From assembly GCA_002751075.1 (NCBI GenBank), contig NAOQ01000472.1:3063-29136 (forward strand): a stretch of 26,074 nucleotides of DNA. The letters run 5' to 3'. Under the pieces are notes generated by a model. The model saw only the letters and a program-made list of their open reading frames with translations, did not search any database and was not told the DNA's origin. Position 1 is the first letter of the stretch. Every line of letters begins with the position of its first letter. The position numbers were made by a program, and so were the translations under genes. Positions 1 to 11,446 of the stretch are shown one piece after another. This DNA comes from Ichthyophonus hoferi (taxonomy: Eukaryota; Opisthokonta; Ichthyosporea; Ichthyophonida; Ichthyophonidae).

Positions 1-390
1 AGAACAAAAGATAATAATAGTGTGAGCAAGACTTAAAGGTAAGGACGAAGAATAATTAATATGAAGCTGTCCAAAAACGAATGGTTGGCCAAATATAGCC
101 AAAGATGTCCCTAGCAACCACAAGTAGTATGCTATATCCTCTAAGTATGTCGCTCAGCCCTACCATTGTATTTTAATGTGTAGTAGCATAATACCAAATG
201 CCAATAAAACAACCGGTAGTTACAAAGTGGTATAGAGACCCTACCCTACTTACAAAATGATTGTACGATTAATTGCAGCTTGCACATCTCCACAGACCGG
301 AACATTTTCCCCATTTTAAAGAAAAATACTCGCCGAAGCGGAGACGGGAAAATCAAATAAAAGGATGCAAAATATAGTTCGTATTACTGT

Positions 391-432
391 AATATATATA
401 TATACATACATACATACATACATATATACATA
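391..432. repeat. (TA)n/(CATA)n microsatellite
   Basis: A run of TA dinucleotides passes into about seven CATA tetranucleotide units and then back to TA. It is a simple repeat in intergenic DNA with no coding role visible. Confidence 0.9.
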
Positions 433-569
433 ATATATACGTATAAATGATATTTTATCTAAGGTTCTATCTATAATATATCTACTGCTGATTGCGCAAC
501 AATTTTTTTATCTTACGATGCATAAAATTGCATTATTTAACCGCACCTTTGATAGCAAACCTACATACT

Positions 570-594
570 AATATATATATATATATATATATAT
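570..594. repeat. (TA)n microsatellite
   Basis: About 12 uninterrupted TA units. Similar pure TA runs occur at 13113-13133, 15197-15227 and 16833-16852, all in introns or intergenic DNA. Confidence 0.9.
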
Positions 595-939
595 TATTTT
601 ATTTACTTTTTTATTTCTGTATTAAAATTAGTATTATTTATAACTATCTATTTATTTCTACACTGTTTTTAATTTCTGTTTTTTTAATTGCCTTAAAATC
701 TGGTCTAGTAGTTATACAATTTAATTAATATAATTAATATTATAATATACAATATATATACAATATTAGTTATTATAATTATATTTAATGAATAATATAG
801 CTGGATACACCCAATGTAGACATATATATAAATAAAGAAGAAACTTGTTTAATAAACCATTTCCATTATTTATTTTTTCTGGTTATATGGATTATTTTAT
901 TACACTACAATAAATATATATATTATAAAACATCCCATT

Positions 940-976
940 AAATAGTCGCCAAGGTATTTTCCCTTGGCGACTATTT
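940..976. repeat. Perfect 15-bp inverted repeat (hairpin)
   Basis: The left arm AAATAGTCGCCAAGG (940-954) is exactly complementary to the right arm CCTTGGCGACTATTT (962-976), with a 7-base loop. The GC-rich core stands out in DNA that is otherwise almost all A and T. It lies about 460 bases before the F-box gene start. It could be a very small palindromic mobile element, a terminator-like structure or a small-RNA precursor; the sequence does not decide. Confidence 0.9.
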
Positions 977-1434
977 GTACACGTTTTCCTATTGGTGTAT
1001 AACGCACCTATTATACTATATCCACATATTTAAAGTTATAATATTTGAGTATTGAAGGAGTAATTAGTAGAGAATGTATGTATATTATTGCACATATATA
1101 TATATTTATTTATTGCTTATATATTAGATTATTTCTTTAAAAAATAAAATAAGAGAAGGGTATATTTATTTATATTAAATAAAATGAATAAAATATATTT
1201 AAATTTAATAATCAACATATCTCGAGTCTATTTATGGTAGGGAGTTATGAATGACTCATAATACCCAATAATGTAGTTGTAGTGGCTGATCTACATACCA
1301 TTATTATATAATGCTATCGATTATTATTATAGAGTACTATAGAGTACTATATACACTATATATATGATATATTATATATTATTTTATATATTCTTACATA
1401 TTTTTATATATATTGACTATATTATTATCTTCTC

Positions 1435-4400
1435 ATGGAGCGAGAGACCCTCTCCGCCGACGGTGTGTATTTTTATCATATTATCTCTTTAAGTATTTAT
1501 AATTGAACAAGTTCTTTGTTTTACCTTTCTGTTCTTTTTCTCTTAACCCTCCTCCTTTTCTTACTATGCATGACATCATAATCTCGAACGTGTTCATTCT
1601 CTTCTTATATTTAAAAAGGCATTGGAAACATTTTCTCCTGTATACTTTCTTTCCTTTTCATTCATTCACACATTAATCCAAGGTATTATTTTCCCCACCC
1701 ACACACTAAACCCCTACCATATACCTCTTCACCTCTCTCCATGTTAACCTTTTCCACCATTATCTTCTTCTTGGCCCTCATCGTACCAGTTTTGCCCGAC
1801 CTGGTTTGGATTAAAATTATCTCTTTGCTAGACTGGAGGTCAAGGGTAGCCTGTTCGGCTGTGTGTAGGAGACTGTGTTACATCTCTCGCTCAGACTTAC
1901 CAGGCAAGTGATCCTTACCAGGGTGACTTCCACAGGTACACTTGCATGAACAGGAGCCTAAAACAAGCCACTTGTATACAGAGTTAGACACGGGAATAGT
2001 CTACTATTATATACTAATGTATACTTGTATAAATATTAAACTGACATATATATGTACAGCCACCTATTGTTATACTTGTACTACTGGCATTAGTTTATAA
2101 ACACGTGTGCATATACTATCATACTATTATACCAATACACATGCATACTATCATCTACGCATACACGCTTACTTACACATGCTTGAATGAATATTTGTAA
2201 CGAAGCATTCACATATAACTATGCACCAACCACTCCACTATAATTCCTTTTGTTTTATATTATTACCTTGATAGTTCTATTGACTCTCTATTTTGTCTAT
2301 TATTTTCTGTCTCTTATTACCACTTCCATGTTATTTTCTTACTATTTTTCTTTTTCTTTTTCTCTTTTTTTTTTCTCTTTCCCTAGCTTCTTCTCCGTGC
2401 ATTACATTAGCCTAACCCCTTTTTATGCTAAACACGTATTCAATATCTTTCTACCACGTTAGTCAACTCATCTCTACCCATCTACCCATACACAGGCAAG
2501 TTAGAACTCATTCTAGACGACACATGGAGTCAACAAAGCTCTTCACGATGGAGTAATCTTTGCTTTGGTTTTAATGCATGGTCTGCTGTCTTCACTTCTA
2601 TTTCAATCCCTTGGACAGAAATAAGTCGCTTTCCCTTATTCGATCCTTTTTTATCCTCTATTTTCTCCGCTAATCCCTCTTTGGATACCGTTCAGTTTGG
2701 CGAAAAAGACTATGATAATTGGGCTGATTATGAGGAGGAGGATGAAGCTGATATAGAAATATCCGAGGGGTGGGGGACTATCGCGCGAGGCATAGTATCA
2801 GTTAGAAGGTTCTTTACACACACTGGTAGCCAATTGCGATCACTGGCTATTTATCCTAGTTCACTTGCTGATATTGAAGAAGCGCATAACGATTTAAATG
2901 TATCCACTGGCAAAGCCTTAAAACGACTTATTGTTCACTGTGCTGATGTAATGACTGGTCCCTGTAATGCTATTTACACTATCATATATGTGTATATCTT
3001 TAATATTTCTTTCATCTACCTATACTATTCTTTTTGTTGTTTACGCTATCATATATATATATATGCTTTATATTTCCTACCTCTTTGTTTCCTCTATGCC
3101 TACATTCTACTTTAATGCAACTTCCTTCTCCACTTCCTCTTTTCTCCTTTGCCTATCTACCCCTCTCTCTCTTCATTCCCTCCAAATGTTATAATACAAT
3201 ACAAGTATCTAATACCCTCAACCTATCTCCTTTATAATATCCACACATGTTTTAATCATTCATAATCCCTATCTAGTGTTGTGTACTTCCAAAAAAAGAT
3301 TAATGATAGTAACACTATTTATAGACAACTGACATTAAAATAAACAAATGCCTACCTTCCACATGTTTGACTAATCTTCTCAGAACTTTTTAACGTGTTA
3401 TGTACCTCTCACTATTGTAACATCAATGTGTTTATGTTTATAGTCATACAGTAACTAGCATACACACATGCCTGTAATGTACCTCTCCCTCTGTATCTCC
3501 ATTGTTATTTTCTTTCTTCGCTTTTGTCAGCTTATATCACTTTATTACCCCTACCATCACCTTCATGCACATTGCCTCTCCCTCTCTATGCAAGCATACA
3601 TACACACACCATATATAAGGTATATATACCCATTCACATGGATCCACTAACGCTAGCCCATCCTCCACCCTCCCCACACAGTGCATTGCTATTCGTGGTG
3701 TGTCTGCCTGCACCAATCTAGAGGAACTAGAAATACATGGTGGGCACACCTATCAAGTACCCATTGGTCCACAGTTACGTAGGTTAGATCTACGGAGACT
3801 ATACCCCTGGGATGATGACTTGCAGCTAGCCCCCTTCGGTAACCTATCATCGTGTATATCGCTAACTCACCTAACTCTTCATATTGACTTTGAAATGGAT
3901 GCCTGGTTTATTAGAGAGCTTCCACTCCTGGAATACCTCTCATTAGAGGTAAGCGATTGTATCTATTTATATCATCCAATCACTTTTTCATTTTCGCTCA
4001 TTAATTAACTATTGGTATCCCGGTGTTAGTCTTTCTATTTGTGTTTTATCTACTATATCTACTATATCTACTAGGATATATTGGGAATGATTCTGTTGTA
4101 TATGTCCTCAAAAACAAAATCACTCGATCTTTAAAAGCTTTTTTTATATGTTTTTTTGTTTGTTTCTGCCGTTCTTTAAACATTTTATTATTATTCTACA
4201 TGGCTATATCTTTCTTTTTTTACGTTATCTATGCTATACCTACAATATTGTAATTATGTTAAAGTTGGCATACAGTTTTATTTATTTTTTGTGATTAGAC
4301 AAGCCATAATTAAAATTTATAAAAATAACTTTACTTGCTAGATTTATTTCACCTAATTACTTATTCAGTTCACACTGATAGTCCCTGGTATGCAAACAGT

Positions 4401-7400
4401 TGTACATGTATATTTATACTCAAACAAGCCAATGTATTAGTATTATCTCTCTGTTGGTTCTATTGCCTAGCCTAATACTGTTTACTTGACATAGGACTGT
4501 CTCATACTCACACTACTTACCACGCCTTGGATCTTAACAAGTGTTGAAATATTTCAGCTACTACCAGCATTAGGCTGCATACTTCATGATGTCTTGTACG
4601 AAAACACAGTTTGTTTCTATATATGTATTAGTGTTGTAATATTACCCTAATAATTAGAACTATTTATGTTCACGATTAAGTGATTTACTGAGTCACTAAC
4701 CTCATTTATTCTGACAATAAGTCAATACCAGGAAGATTAATACAACTGTACCTCTGCTTGTTTACATTTTTAAATCTTACCTCTAACCCTTTTGTTAATA
4801 TATATCTTTCTTCCTTTCTCGCTCTATCTTTATTCTTTACTTCATTCGCTTCTTCATAATATAGGCCGAGAGACTTGGAAGCCTCGAATTGAAACACAAT
4901 CAAAAGCTTCATACGGTAGTAATTCAAGTTGATGACCTTCCGCCCAATGCATTGACTGGTTGCGGTCAAATAAAGTCACTCCTACTGTCATGTATTAACC
5001 GTCCACGGTATGAACACGTCATTGCAGACTGCACTGGATTGGTCGAACTGGCACTATGTGGAGGGGTCGACGAATCATTAATTTTTATTCCTAATACCTT
5101 ACCTCATGTACATACAGTTATACTGTCCAGTTGGAAGAACTCCACTGACACATTGCCGGTAATTGCTCTATTGTTACATTATACTGTATTATATTTTATT
5201 GCATTATGTTATATTATATTCTGTTGTATTGTACTATACTGTATTATGTTATATTTTATGATATTATATTATGTTATATTATACTATATTGTGCTGTATT
5301 GTATTATTCTATATTATATTATCTTATCTTATATATCTAGCTTATTGCTTATTGCAATGCCTTACCATGAGATATCTTCTAGTGGGTGTATATAGAATGG
5401 CCTGGTTTGGTGTAATAATAATTTATATATTTATTATGCACACTGATTTATCTGGGTTAGGCTAATAGGCATTTTGGAATTTATATGTAGATGTTAATTT
5501 ATCGAAATATACGTATATGTACGTATTTTTGTTTGTGTGTATGTGGATGCGTATTTGTGTATCTCTATATGGCATCTCTTTAATATAATATTGACTTGAG
5601 CTCTTAAGACCTTATCGACTTCCAGATATATATGATATCTTTTTTAAAAGTTTTTACTTTAATATGCATTATATTACAATGTCTATTTTAAAATGTCTTA
5701 ATTTAATATAGATTTTATTACAACACAGAGAGTGGTCAATATCCCGGCACCACTTCCAACTGGATCTAACACAGAGGTACTTGCCTATTGACACGATATC
5801 ACACTATGTGAATAGATATATTAAACCATACCCGCCACCTTTTCTCTCTTATTATTTCCTGGTATATCCTCTTTAAATCTCTTCAAAACACACCACCCAA
5901 TACAATATTTGAAATAAAATGAAATCTGGGATTGATTCTTTTCATTTTTTCTGCTTATTTTAGTATTGCGTTTATTACGTTTTTAAAATTATTTTCCTCA
6001 TATTCCAAGTTTCTTGTCTGCCTCATCCAATAAGTATAATATCTGTTTGGCAGTTTAGCAGTTTATTGTATTACATAAGTGTTTAAACGTATGGTTGTGT
6101 TATTTGGTAATAATCTATATAGACTCTTATCTTGATGATCTACTGAATGTGTTAAGGAAACATTATGCATGCCTTCTCTCTTTCATTCTCACTTTTTCTT
6201 TATTTATTTGCTACTTTTATTTTTTATTCTCCTCTCTCATCTCCTTGTCTCTCTATATCTTTTTGTTTTTTCCTTCATCTTTCTCTCTCTCCATCTCTAT
6301 ATATATCTCCCTCTCTGCCCCCATCTCTCTATTCCCCTTTCTTCCTCTAAACTACATGCCTTTCTTTCTCAGGTGACGAGTTGCAGCAGAATAATGTCAC
6401 TATTTCTTACCAGTGGTTTAGTAAAAACCTTCAGTGAAGGTTGTAAACTTCCATCATTATACTGCCTGGAAAGGTGTCCTAATCTAAAACAAGTGGCATG
6501 CACATCCGATTTGATTGGCACTATAGATGACCAAATTGATTTTACTCGTGTATTTAATAAACTGAGCAGAGCGACTGCTACACATATGCTTTCCTTTGCA
6601 GTAAAGCAAATGCATCATACACCCAATACCAGTGATGATTTGGAGGTTGCTATGGAAACAGCGTCCTTGGAGATTGTTTGGGATAAACATGGGAGGTCTA
6701 ACGCCACTGATGAGTTGCGATGGGTTGCAGACTATTCAGAAGACCGCCAGTTTCGTTTGACCGACCATTTTGGAGTGTATTCTGCGTTAATGAATACAGA
6801 ATGGACCAATAGCATACAAAAACTTGATCTTTCAGGAAACATTCCAATTGATTCTGGTACACTTTCCCGCTTTAAGAACCTGCAGGAAATATGTCTGCAT
6901 GATGTCGCTCATCTACCTGAATTGGGTCTTTGTAAAAAATTGGTGTCTATAAAGATATGCAATTGCAAAAATATCCAATCACTTGGAGCTCGACCCTGGG
7001 CGGTTACGGTGAACCGAATTGAAATTGGTGACTGTCAAGGACTTGAGGATATTGCTGCCATTAGTGGTTGTGTAAATTTGGATAGCTTTTATCTTTGGTG
7101 TTGCGAGAAGGCCCGTGACCTCGATCCACTTAGATCATGTCGAAAATTAACTCGATTACGATTGGAGGGTCTGGACCCATCCCAGCCCGTTGTAGTGACT
7201 GATTTGTCCTTTATTGATTCTCTGCCTCTACTAAAGCCTAAAGACTTTATTGTGGAAGGTATGACAGATATACAAACTCTTGAAGAAAAAAAACGCTCTA
7301 CGGCAGGTCAGAAAACTGTCTTCCCCTATCAGTTAGTTCAACCTATCAATGTAAGTTTATTTATGTATTTGTCTTCATAGCTCTGTATATACTATTGAAT

Positions 7401-7642
7401 TTTTCCAAGTGGCGCTTTATATTTAAAAAAAAACAAATCTTTGGCCTTAACCAATAATAATTTTAGTTGCTACTATAGATAAATAAGCTATTATTTTATA
7501 TTATTTTCTAGCTGTTATTTATGATTGTTACTTTCTTACATAATTGTACAATTTTTGATATTATTATTTTCTACTTTTCTTCTTATTCGTCTCATTAAAT
7601 TTCTCTTTATCTCTGGCTCCTTGGAATAATTTGCAGTCATAG
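1435..7642 (+). CDS. F-box/leucine-rich-repeat protein, eight-exon model
   Basis: Exons: 1435-1462, 1790-1903, 2496-2947, 3682-3948, 4865-5158, 5729-5776, 6373-7350, 7637-7642. Together they read in one frame for 728 residues. Residues 11-45 form an F-box (starts LPDLVWIKIISLLDW, then the conserved SAVCRRL), the Skp1-binding motif of SCF ubiquitin ligases. Residues 117-135 are strongly acidic. Leucine-rich repeats follow, clearest in exons 3-4 (LKRLIVHC, NLEELEIHGG, LRRLDLRRLYPW) and in exon 7 from about residue 550 (IQKLDLSGN, NLQEICLHD, KLVSIKICNCKNI, KLTRLRLEGL). By family knowledge it should recruit substrates for ubiquitination. The start was chosen because the 28-base first exon joins in phase to the F-box; the ATG at 1741 would give a hydrophobic leader that looks like intron pyrimidine tract. 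Intron 2 uses a GC donor. The last exon is uncertain: 7637-7642 (Ser-stop) has a good acceptor and AATAAA at 7676-7681; an alternative lies at 7814-7870. Confidence 0.82.
1904..2495 (+). other. GC-AG intron flanked by a 9-bp direct repeat
   Basis: The F-box exon ends CCAG and is followed by GCAAGT, the usual context for GC donors; no GT donor nearby keeps the F-box intact, because reading on reaches a stop at 1909. The acceptor is ACACAG at 2490-2495. The string CAGGCAAGT occurs at both ends (901-909 offset to 1901-1909, and 2493-2501). Splicing as modelled joins Gly-Lys-Leu in frame. Confidence 0.75.
5160..5335 (+). repeat. Degenerate TTATA/TATTATG-type tandem tract in F-box gene intron 5
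   Basis: About 175 bases made almost entirely of T, A and scattered G and C in imperfect 5-base units (TTATA, TTATG, CTATA, TTGTA). It lies directly after the donor of exon 5. Related tracts occur at 19640-19690, 20885-20935 and 25714-25770. Confidence 0.7.
6172..6356 (+). repeat. CT-rich polypyrimidine tract before F-box exon 7
   Basis: A nearly pure C/T region with CTCTCT and TTTCTC runs ends at the acceptor TTTCTTTCTCAG (6361-6372). Long open frames through it in two phases are low-complexity artefacts. Comparable tracts in other plus-strand introns are at about 18009-18175, 18710-18850 and 24598-24740. Confidence 0.85.
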
Positions 7643-9821
7643 CTTGGATCATTGGCATATTGGTTTAAATTTTAAAATAAAATATATTTAAAAGGTGTAA
7701 ATGTGAAATGTGTATATTTGTATATTTGATTTTTATATTTATTGTGCCTATGTGGACATGTTCTACGCATTAAACTGTTATGGAACACTTACTCAAGATA
7801 CTACCATACGTAGAGCCGGGATAGAAGTAAGCCAACCAGACGGCGTCGTAAGGTGACCCGCCGCTACTAGTAAAGGAAAATGAAATGGTATTTGTACCAA
7901 AAGACCATGAAGAATTCTCTGAACTATATCAAGATGGTGTTTAACGATCACAAATGAGGAAGAGAGGAGAGTATGGCATTTTATCATGTATGGTTTTGTA
8001 TATTATTTTTTAATAAATCTTCAATCCAATGTATATGTTGAATTGAACATAACAATTATTGCTTAGTTTAGGATACTAATGAAAAACGGTAAGTGTAAGG
8101 TATGTAGTATACTAATAATTGATAAAATAGTTAGTGTTCAAGGCTGTATATATGATATGACTAGGCATGTAGTTTACTTATTTGATTAGCTATAATAATG
8201 AACAATTGCATAGATTATCCCCATCTATCCAAATAATTTTGTATGGTATTTTATGTTGTATGCTTAATAGTCAGCATTGTTCATGTATATATAGCATATA
8301 TAACATAGTATGTCACAGTGTGCATACAAGTCAATCTGTCAACCCAACTCTGGGCAATACATCTTTAGATGGAATATGCATGGAATTATTTTTATATTTT
8401 ATTGGTTAATGGAGATTGAGCTTCTAATTCTTACATATAAATTCTGTACTGCAATGAGACCTCAACACATAGATGACATGCTTTTAATACTGTTATATCA
8501 TTGATAAAGGTAGAGGAAAGAACAGCAAATGGCTATATGGCGCTGTACATTCAACATAGTGTGATCCTGGCTCTCATTAATTTTATGCAACCTCTTCTTT
8601 CTGATTTAAGATTGAGCAAATATGTTCAGTCATGTTTACTTTGAATAAAAATTCAGATTATTAAGATTCCTGAAAATGTATTGATATCTCCTCTGTATCC
8701 ATCTTGTGATCAACCAACCCATATCACGTATATCCAATCATACATCGCATTAAATCTTAAGATCACTCTTATCTATTCACTTCTTTTGTTAGTACCTCCA
8801 ATCAATATCAACATAAAATATTGCCTAATATAATTGGATAATGGATATGCTCAAATATTCTGAGCAGATGCTACTATCCTAATTAGCTATATCTAATATT
8901 GAAGCCGCGAATAGGAATTAAGGGTACAACATCAGATATGATATATAATTTTCTGAATCCAGCATATTTATTAGTGATTCTATCTTAGGATTCTTAACCA
9001 TAATCTCTGATGTATGTGTGAAAAATAACTGTTGCTCCATAGCTCTGGTTTTCTATTAGGTGACCTGATTATCAAATGTAGTTATATATTATGACAATTC
9101 CAATTCCTGTAAGTTTCTTAAAAGTCAAATATTATATAACAGTATGGCACAAATATAAGAAATGCGATATTATAAGTGTTATCAACTAGATGTGCGTAAT
9201 GAACAGCTTACTTATTCCGGTATCGTAGTGAATGTGCGATGCGATGGTTATTCCTCCAAACCTTGTGAATCCCGTGTAATGAATTAGCGATCGATATACT
9301 ACGGTTGATAACATCTGTGATCAAAAGATTTTTTAAAATCTTATATGCTCTTTTGTTAACCCTAGAAACGTCACGCAAAAATGTAAGAATTGTATGATAG
9401 TTGGGGTGCTTAATTGGAAATATAAAAATGCAGAAAAATAGAGAAGATGCATTGAGTCGAATGATAGCCTTACTGCTAAAAATAAAATAAAGGAAAGGAG
9501 ATAATTTTTAGAGTAAATCTGATTTTTAAAATGACACAAACCTATTTTGTAATTATACCCTTGTATTCCTTGCAGATTGTGGACATATTGATAAAAAGTT
9601 TAAGAATACATTGATAGATAAAAATAATGTACATATATATATGTAATTGTAAACGACGTAATCACTGGCTAAACAGTTATGTTACAATTGAAATCCTTTG
9701 AAATTGCATACTCGTGCCAAATTTTCTTTATGATGTATGTTACAAGACCGTTAACTGCGGATGAACACGTAGTTCGGCCGAGGTCCTGATAGCAAGCGAA
9801 TAATGAAATGATCAGTCTTAA
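7643..9821. other. Gene-poor stretch after the F-box gene
   Basis: The poly-A signal AATAAA at 7676-7681 probably ends the F-box transcript. 7800-7960 is more GC-rich and holds two short codon-like frames: one arginine-rich (7814-7870), and one at about 7851-7934 that includes MVFVPKDHEEFSELYQDGV. These may be a terminal exon or decayed coding DNA. A second AATAAA lies near 8012. A 41-codon ATG frame at 9162-9287 is noted separately. Nothing else is recognised on either strand. Confidence 0.5.
9162..9287 (+). CDS. Small unassigned ORF, 41 codons
   Basis: It begins ATG CGA TAT and ends TAG. Its composition is mixed and not low-complexity (for example QLDVRNEQLTYSGIVVNV), with cysteines at residues 6, 27 and 35. 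The antisense strand is also open across much of it. I do not recognise a family. It lies about 530 bases before the copia relic in the same orientation and could be decayed coding DNA or chance. Confidence 0.15.
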   Translation: MRYYKCYQLDVRNEQLTYSGIVVNVRCDGYSSKPCESRVMN

Positions 9822-10170
9822 ATACCGATGATGGAAGGCAGTGACCATCGTGATATGGTCTGATGTCTCAAGCGTAGCCTGTACGATCTCCATGAAAGCT
9901 TCTTAATATGGAACCGGACGCTGGACAATTTCCTCAAATCAATACACATGTATCTGACTGAGAAGGACCCATGCCTCTATGTAGACGATTTCCTGGTAGT
10001 GTCCGAACATCCCGGTAACAAGAGTGTTCTGACATAGGCCATTACTGAAAGGTTTCCTATCAATAACTCTGCATTCCCAGCAATTTTCCTAGGCTGCACA
10101 ATTGAACACAGACCCGACAACAACACCAAGCTCTCCCAAAGTGGATACACCCAGGAGCTGGTTATTTCCT
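9822..10170 (+). mobile_element. Ty1/copia retrotransposon relic, reverse transcriptase part
   Basis: A fossil fragment of a copia-type (Pseudoviridae-like) pol gene. Short matches to the RVT_2 reverse transcriptase pattern are visible in order: LKRSLY, WNRTLDNFLKS, the catalytic-site block YVDDFLVVSE, then FLGCTIE and LSQSGYTQEL. The element is broken, with several breaks in this part alone. No LTR was seen around it. Decay together with still-readable motifs suggests an old but not ancient insertion. Antisense open frames here are shadows. Confidence 0.8.
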
Positions 10171-11446
10171 GCGGTCAAGAAAAAAGAGGGTCATCGAATA
10201 GTCTGATTTAAGAGACGTGAAATTATAACATACTATAATGGATGGCGAGATTAACGCGAGCCGATATCCAATTCGCCATAAGCTTTTTTGCAACTCTTCA
10301 GTTCACAGCTCAATTAGTCTGCAAGTTTTTAGAAAACCAATCCATCATTTTAATGTGAGTGTACTCAATCAATCAGTGGGTGAATATTGGCTAGAAATTA
10401 ACGCCCGGTTGATTCGTTTATAATATAGGTTGTTGAAGATAAAAATATATGTTAAGTTCTACGTCTTAAATTCCAATAAGTAATGAAATTGATGGTATTG
10501 TTTATTGACTCACTCTAGGTGTGAGCGTTGTTTCATGGTTAATGGCTGTCAGAACTGATAAATTTTAGTTTTTTAGGAAAAGACTGTGCAATAGCTTAAT
10601 AAGAATAACATCGTTTTACCATTTGCTCACTAGACTAGTAGTTAGTTTCTTGCTACAATAAAGCCTAGGTCATACAGAATAACTCTCTTTGTTGGGCTAT
10701 CATATACACCTAATCATTATATAATCTTTGATAAAATTAAAAAGAGAATTGAAAGACAACGAAAACAATAATAATATATAATATACTATTTAGTCTTGTC
10801 TTTCACCACTATTTTAATAATACGTGGGTCTATGCCTATCTTGTATTTTTCAAATGAACAATATCCCTCAACTTACCATTCTTAAAATCTATAGCATCTA
10901 AGCGTTGAGGTCTTGGTTCAGCACATTATATATAAAATAATATACCAACTCACTAACCTATTAAGTATAAATAAGTTTTATATATATTCTATTAGAATAA
11001 AATGATTTTTAGTCTACTCATACAATAGCGTATATATCACGATAAGGTTTTAATAGTGTTTCCTTATTTGATTGTCTTGTTAACTCTAATGTAAGTGCAT
11101 GCAAAATATGTACCAACAAATCAATTTGAACTACGTGTTCATTCGGAGTTAACTATCTTGTAGCAAATAACCTTGTAGCAATATATATTATTACAGTGAC
11201 TAGATGGGTAGAAAAATGTCAAGTTGTATCAGACAGCTTATAATAGTTCTTAGCTCCTCTATATTTTTTAAAAATAGTTATAGGGTATCCTATTTATATG
11301 GGTTATGGAGTATATGGTATAGGGTATATGGTATGAGTTATATGATATAAGGCATAAGATATAGAGGTCTTTTAACTTGCCATAGACGGATGATTATGAA
11401 TCACCCCACCTCCCATTAATAAATTTATCCCAGTTCATAATATGCA
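10171..11446. other. Unassigned DNA separating the two copia fragments
   Basis: About 1.28 kb between the reverse transcriptase and RNase H pieces. In intact copia elements this linker is normally only a few hundred bases, so a later insertion or rearrangement is likely. The stretch is AT-rich. It has a duplicated CTTGTAGCAA near 11158 and 11171 and a degenerate GGTATA-like tract at about 11278-11362. No protein domain is recognised; a 61-codon frame at 10238-10423 has no family resemblance. Confidence 0.5.
11278..11362 (+). repeat. Degenerate GGTATA/TATGG tandem tract
   Basis: Repeated units such as GGGTAT, TATGGTATA and GGTATATGG run for about 85 bases, with diverging copies towards the right end. 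It is a simple-sequence tract inside the interval separating the copia fragments. Confidence 0.6.

Larger units (their letters stand above)
1..1434. other. Non-coding, AT-rich stretch upstream of the F-box gene
   Basis: No frame here resembles a protein. An open frame from base 1 ends at a TAA at 34-36 after 11 codons, and AATAAA occurs at 203-208, so the left edge could be the 3' end of an upstream gene; this is weak. The rest is AT-rich with CATA and TA microsatellites (about 391-432 and 570-594) and one striking hairpin at 940-976. The 78-codon open frame at 492-728 is a low-complexity run through TA repeats and is not taken as a gene. Confidence 0.6.

Noticed and set aside
492-728. 78-codon open frame on +
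   Set aside because: It runs through a TA microsatellite and encodes low-complexity Ile/Tyr/Phe; no splice or family signal.
1741-1789. ATG at 1741 as start of the F-box protein
   Set aside because: It would add a hydrophobic leader coded by what looks like a pyrimidine tract with a CCAG acceptor; the 1435 exon joins in phase and gives a more typical N terminus. Not fully excluded.
6169-6372. Open frame continuing upstream of F-box exon 7
   Set aside because: It is the CT-rich intron read in frame (Phe/Leu/Ser only) and ends at a clear TTTCTCAG acceptor.
7351-7380. Read-through of F-box exon 7 to the stop at 7380
   Set aside because: AATGTAAGT is a strong donor and the added residues are unlike the protein; kept only as a possible retained-intron form.
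9669-9893. 74-codon open frame on -
   Set aside because: Antisense shadow over and beside the copia reverse transcriptase relic; no family resemblance.
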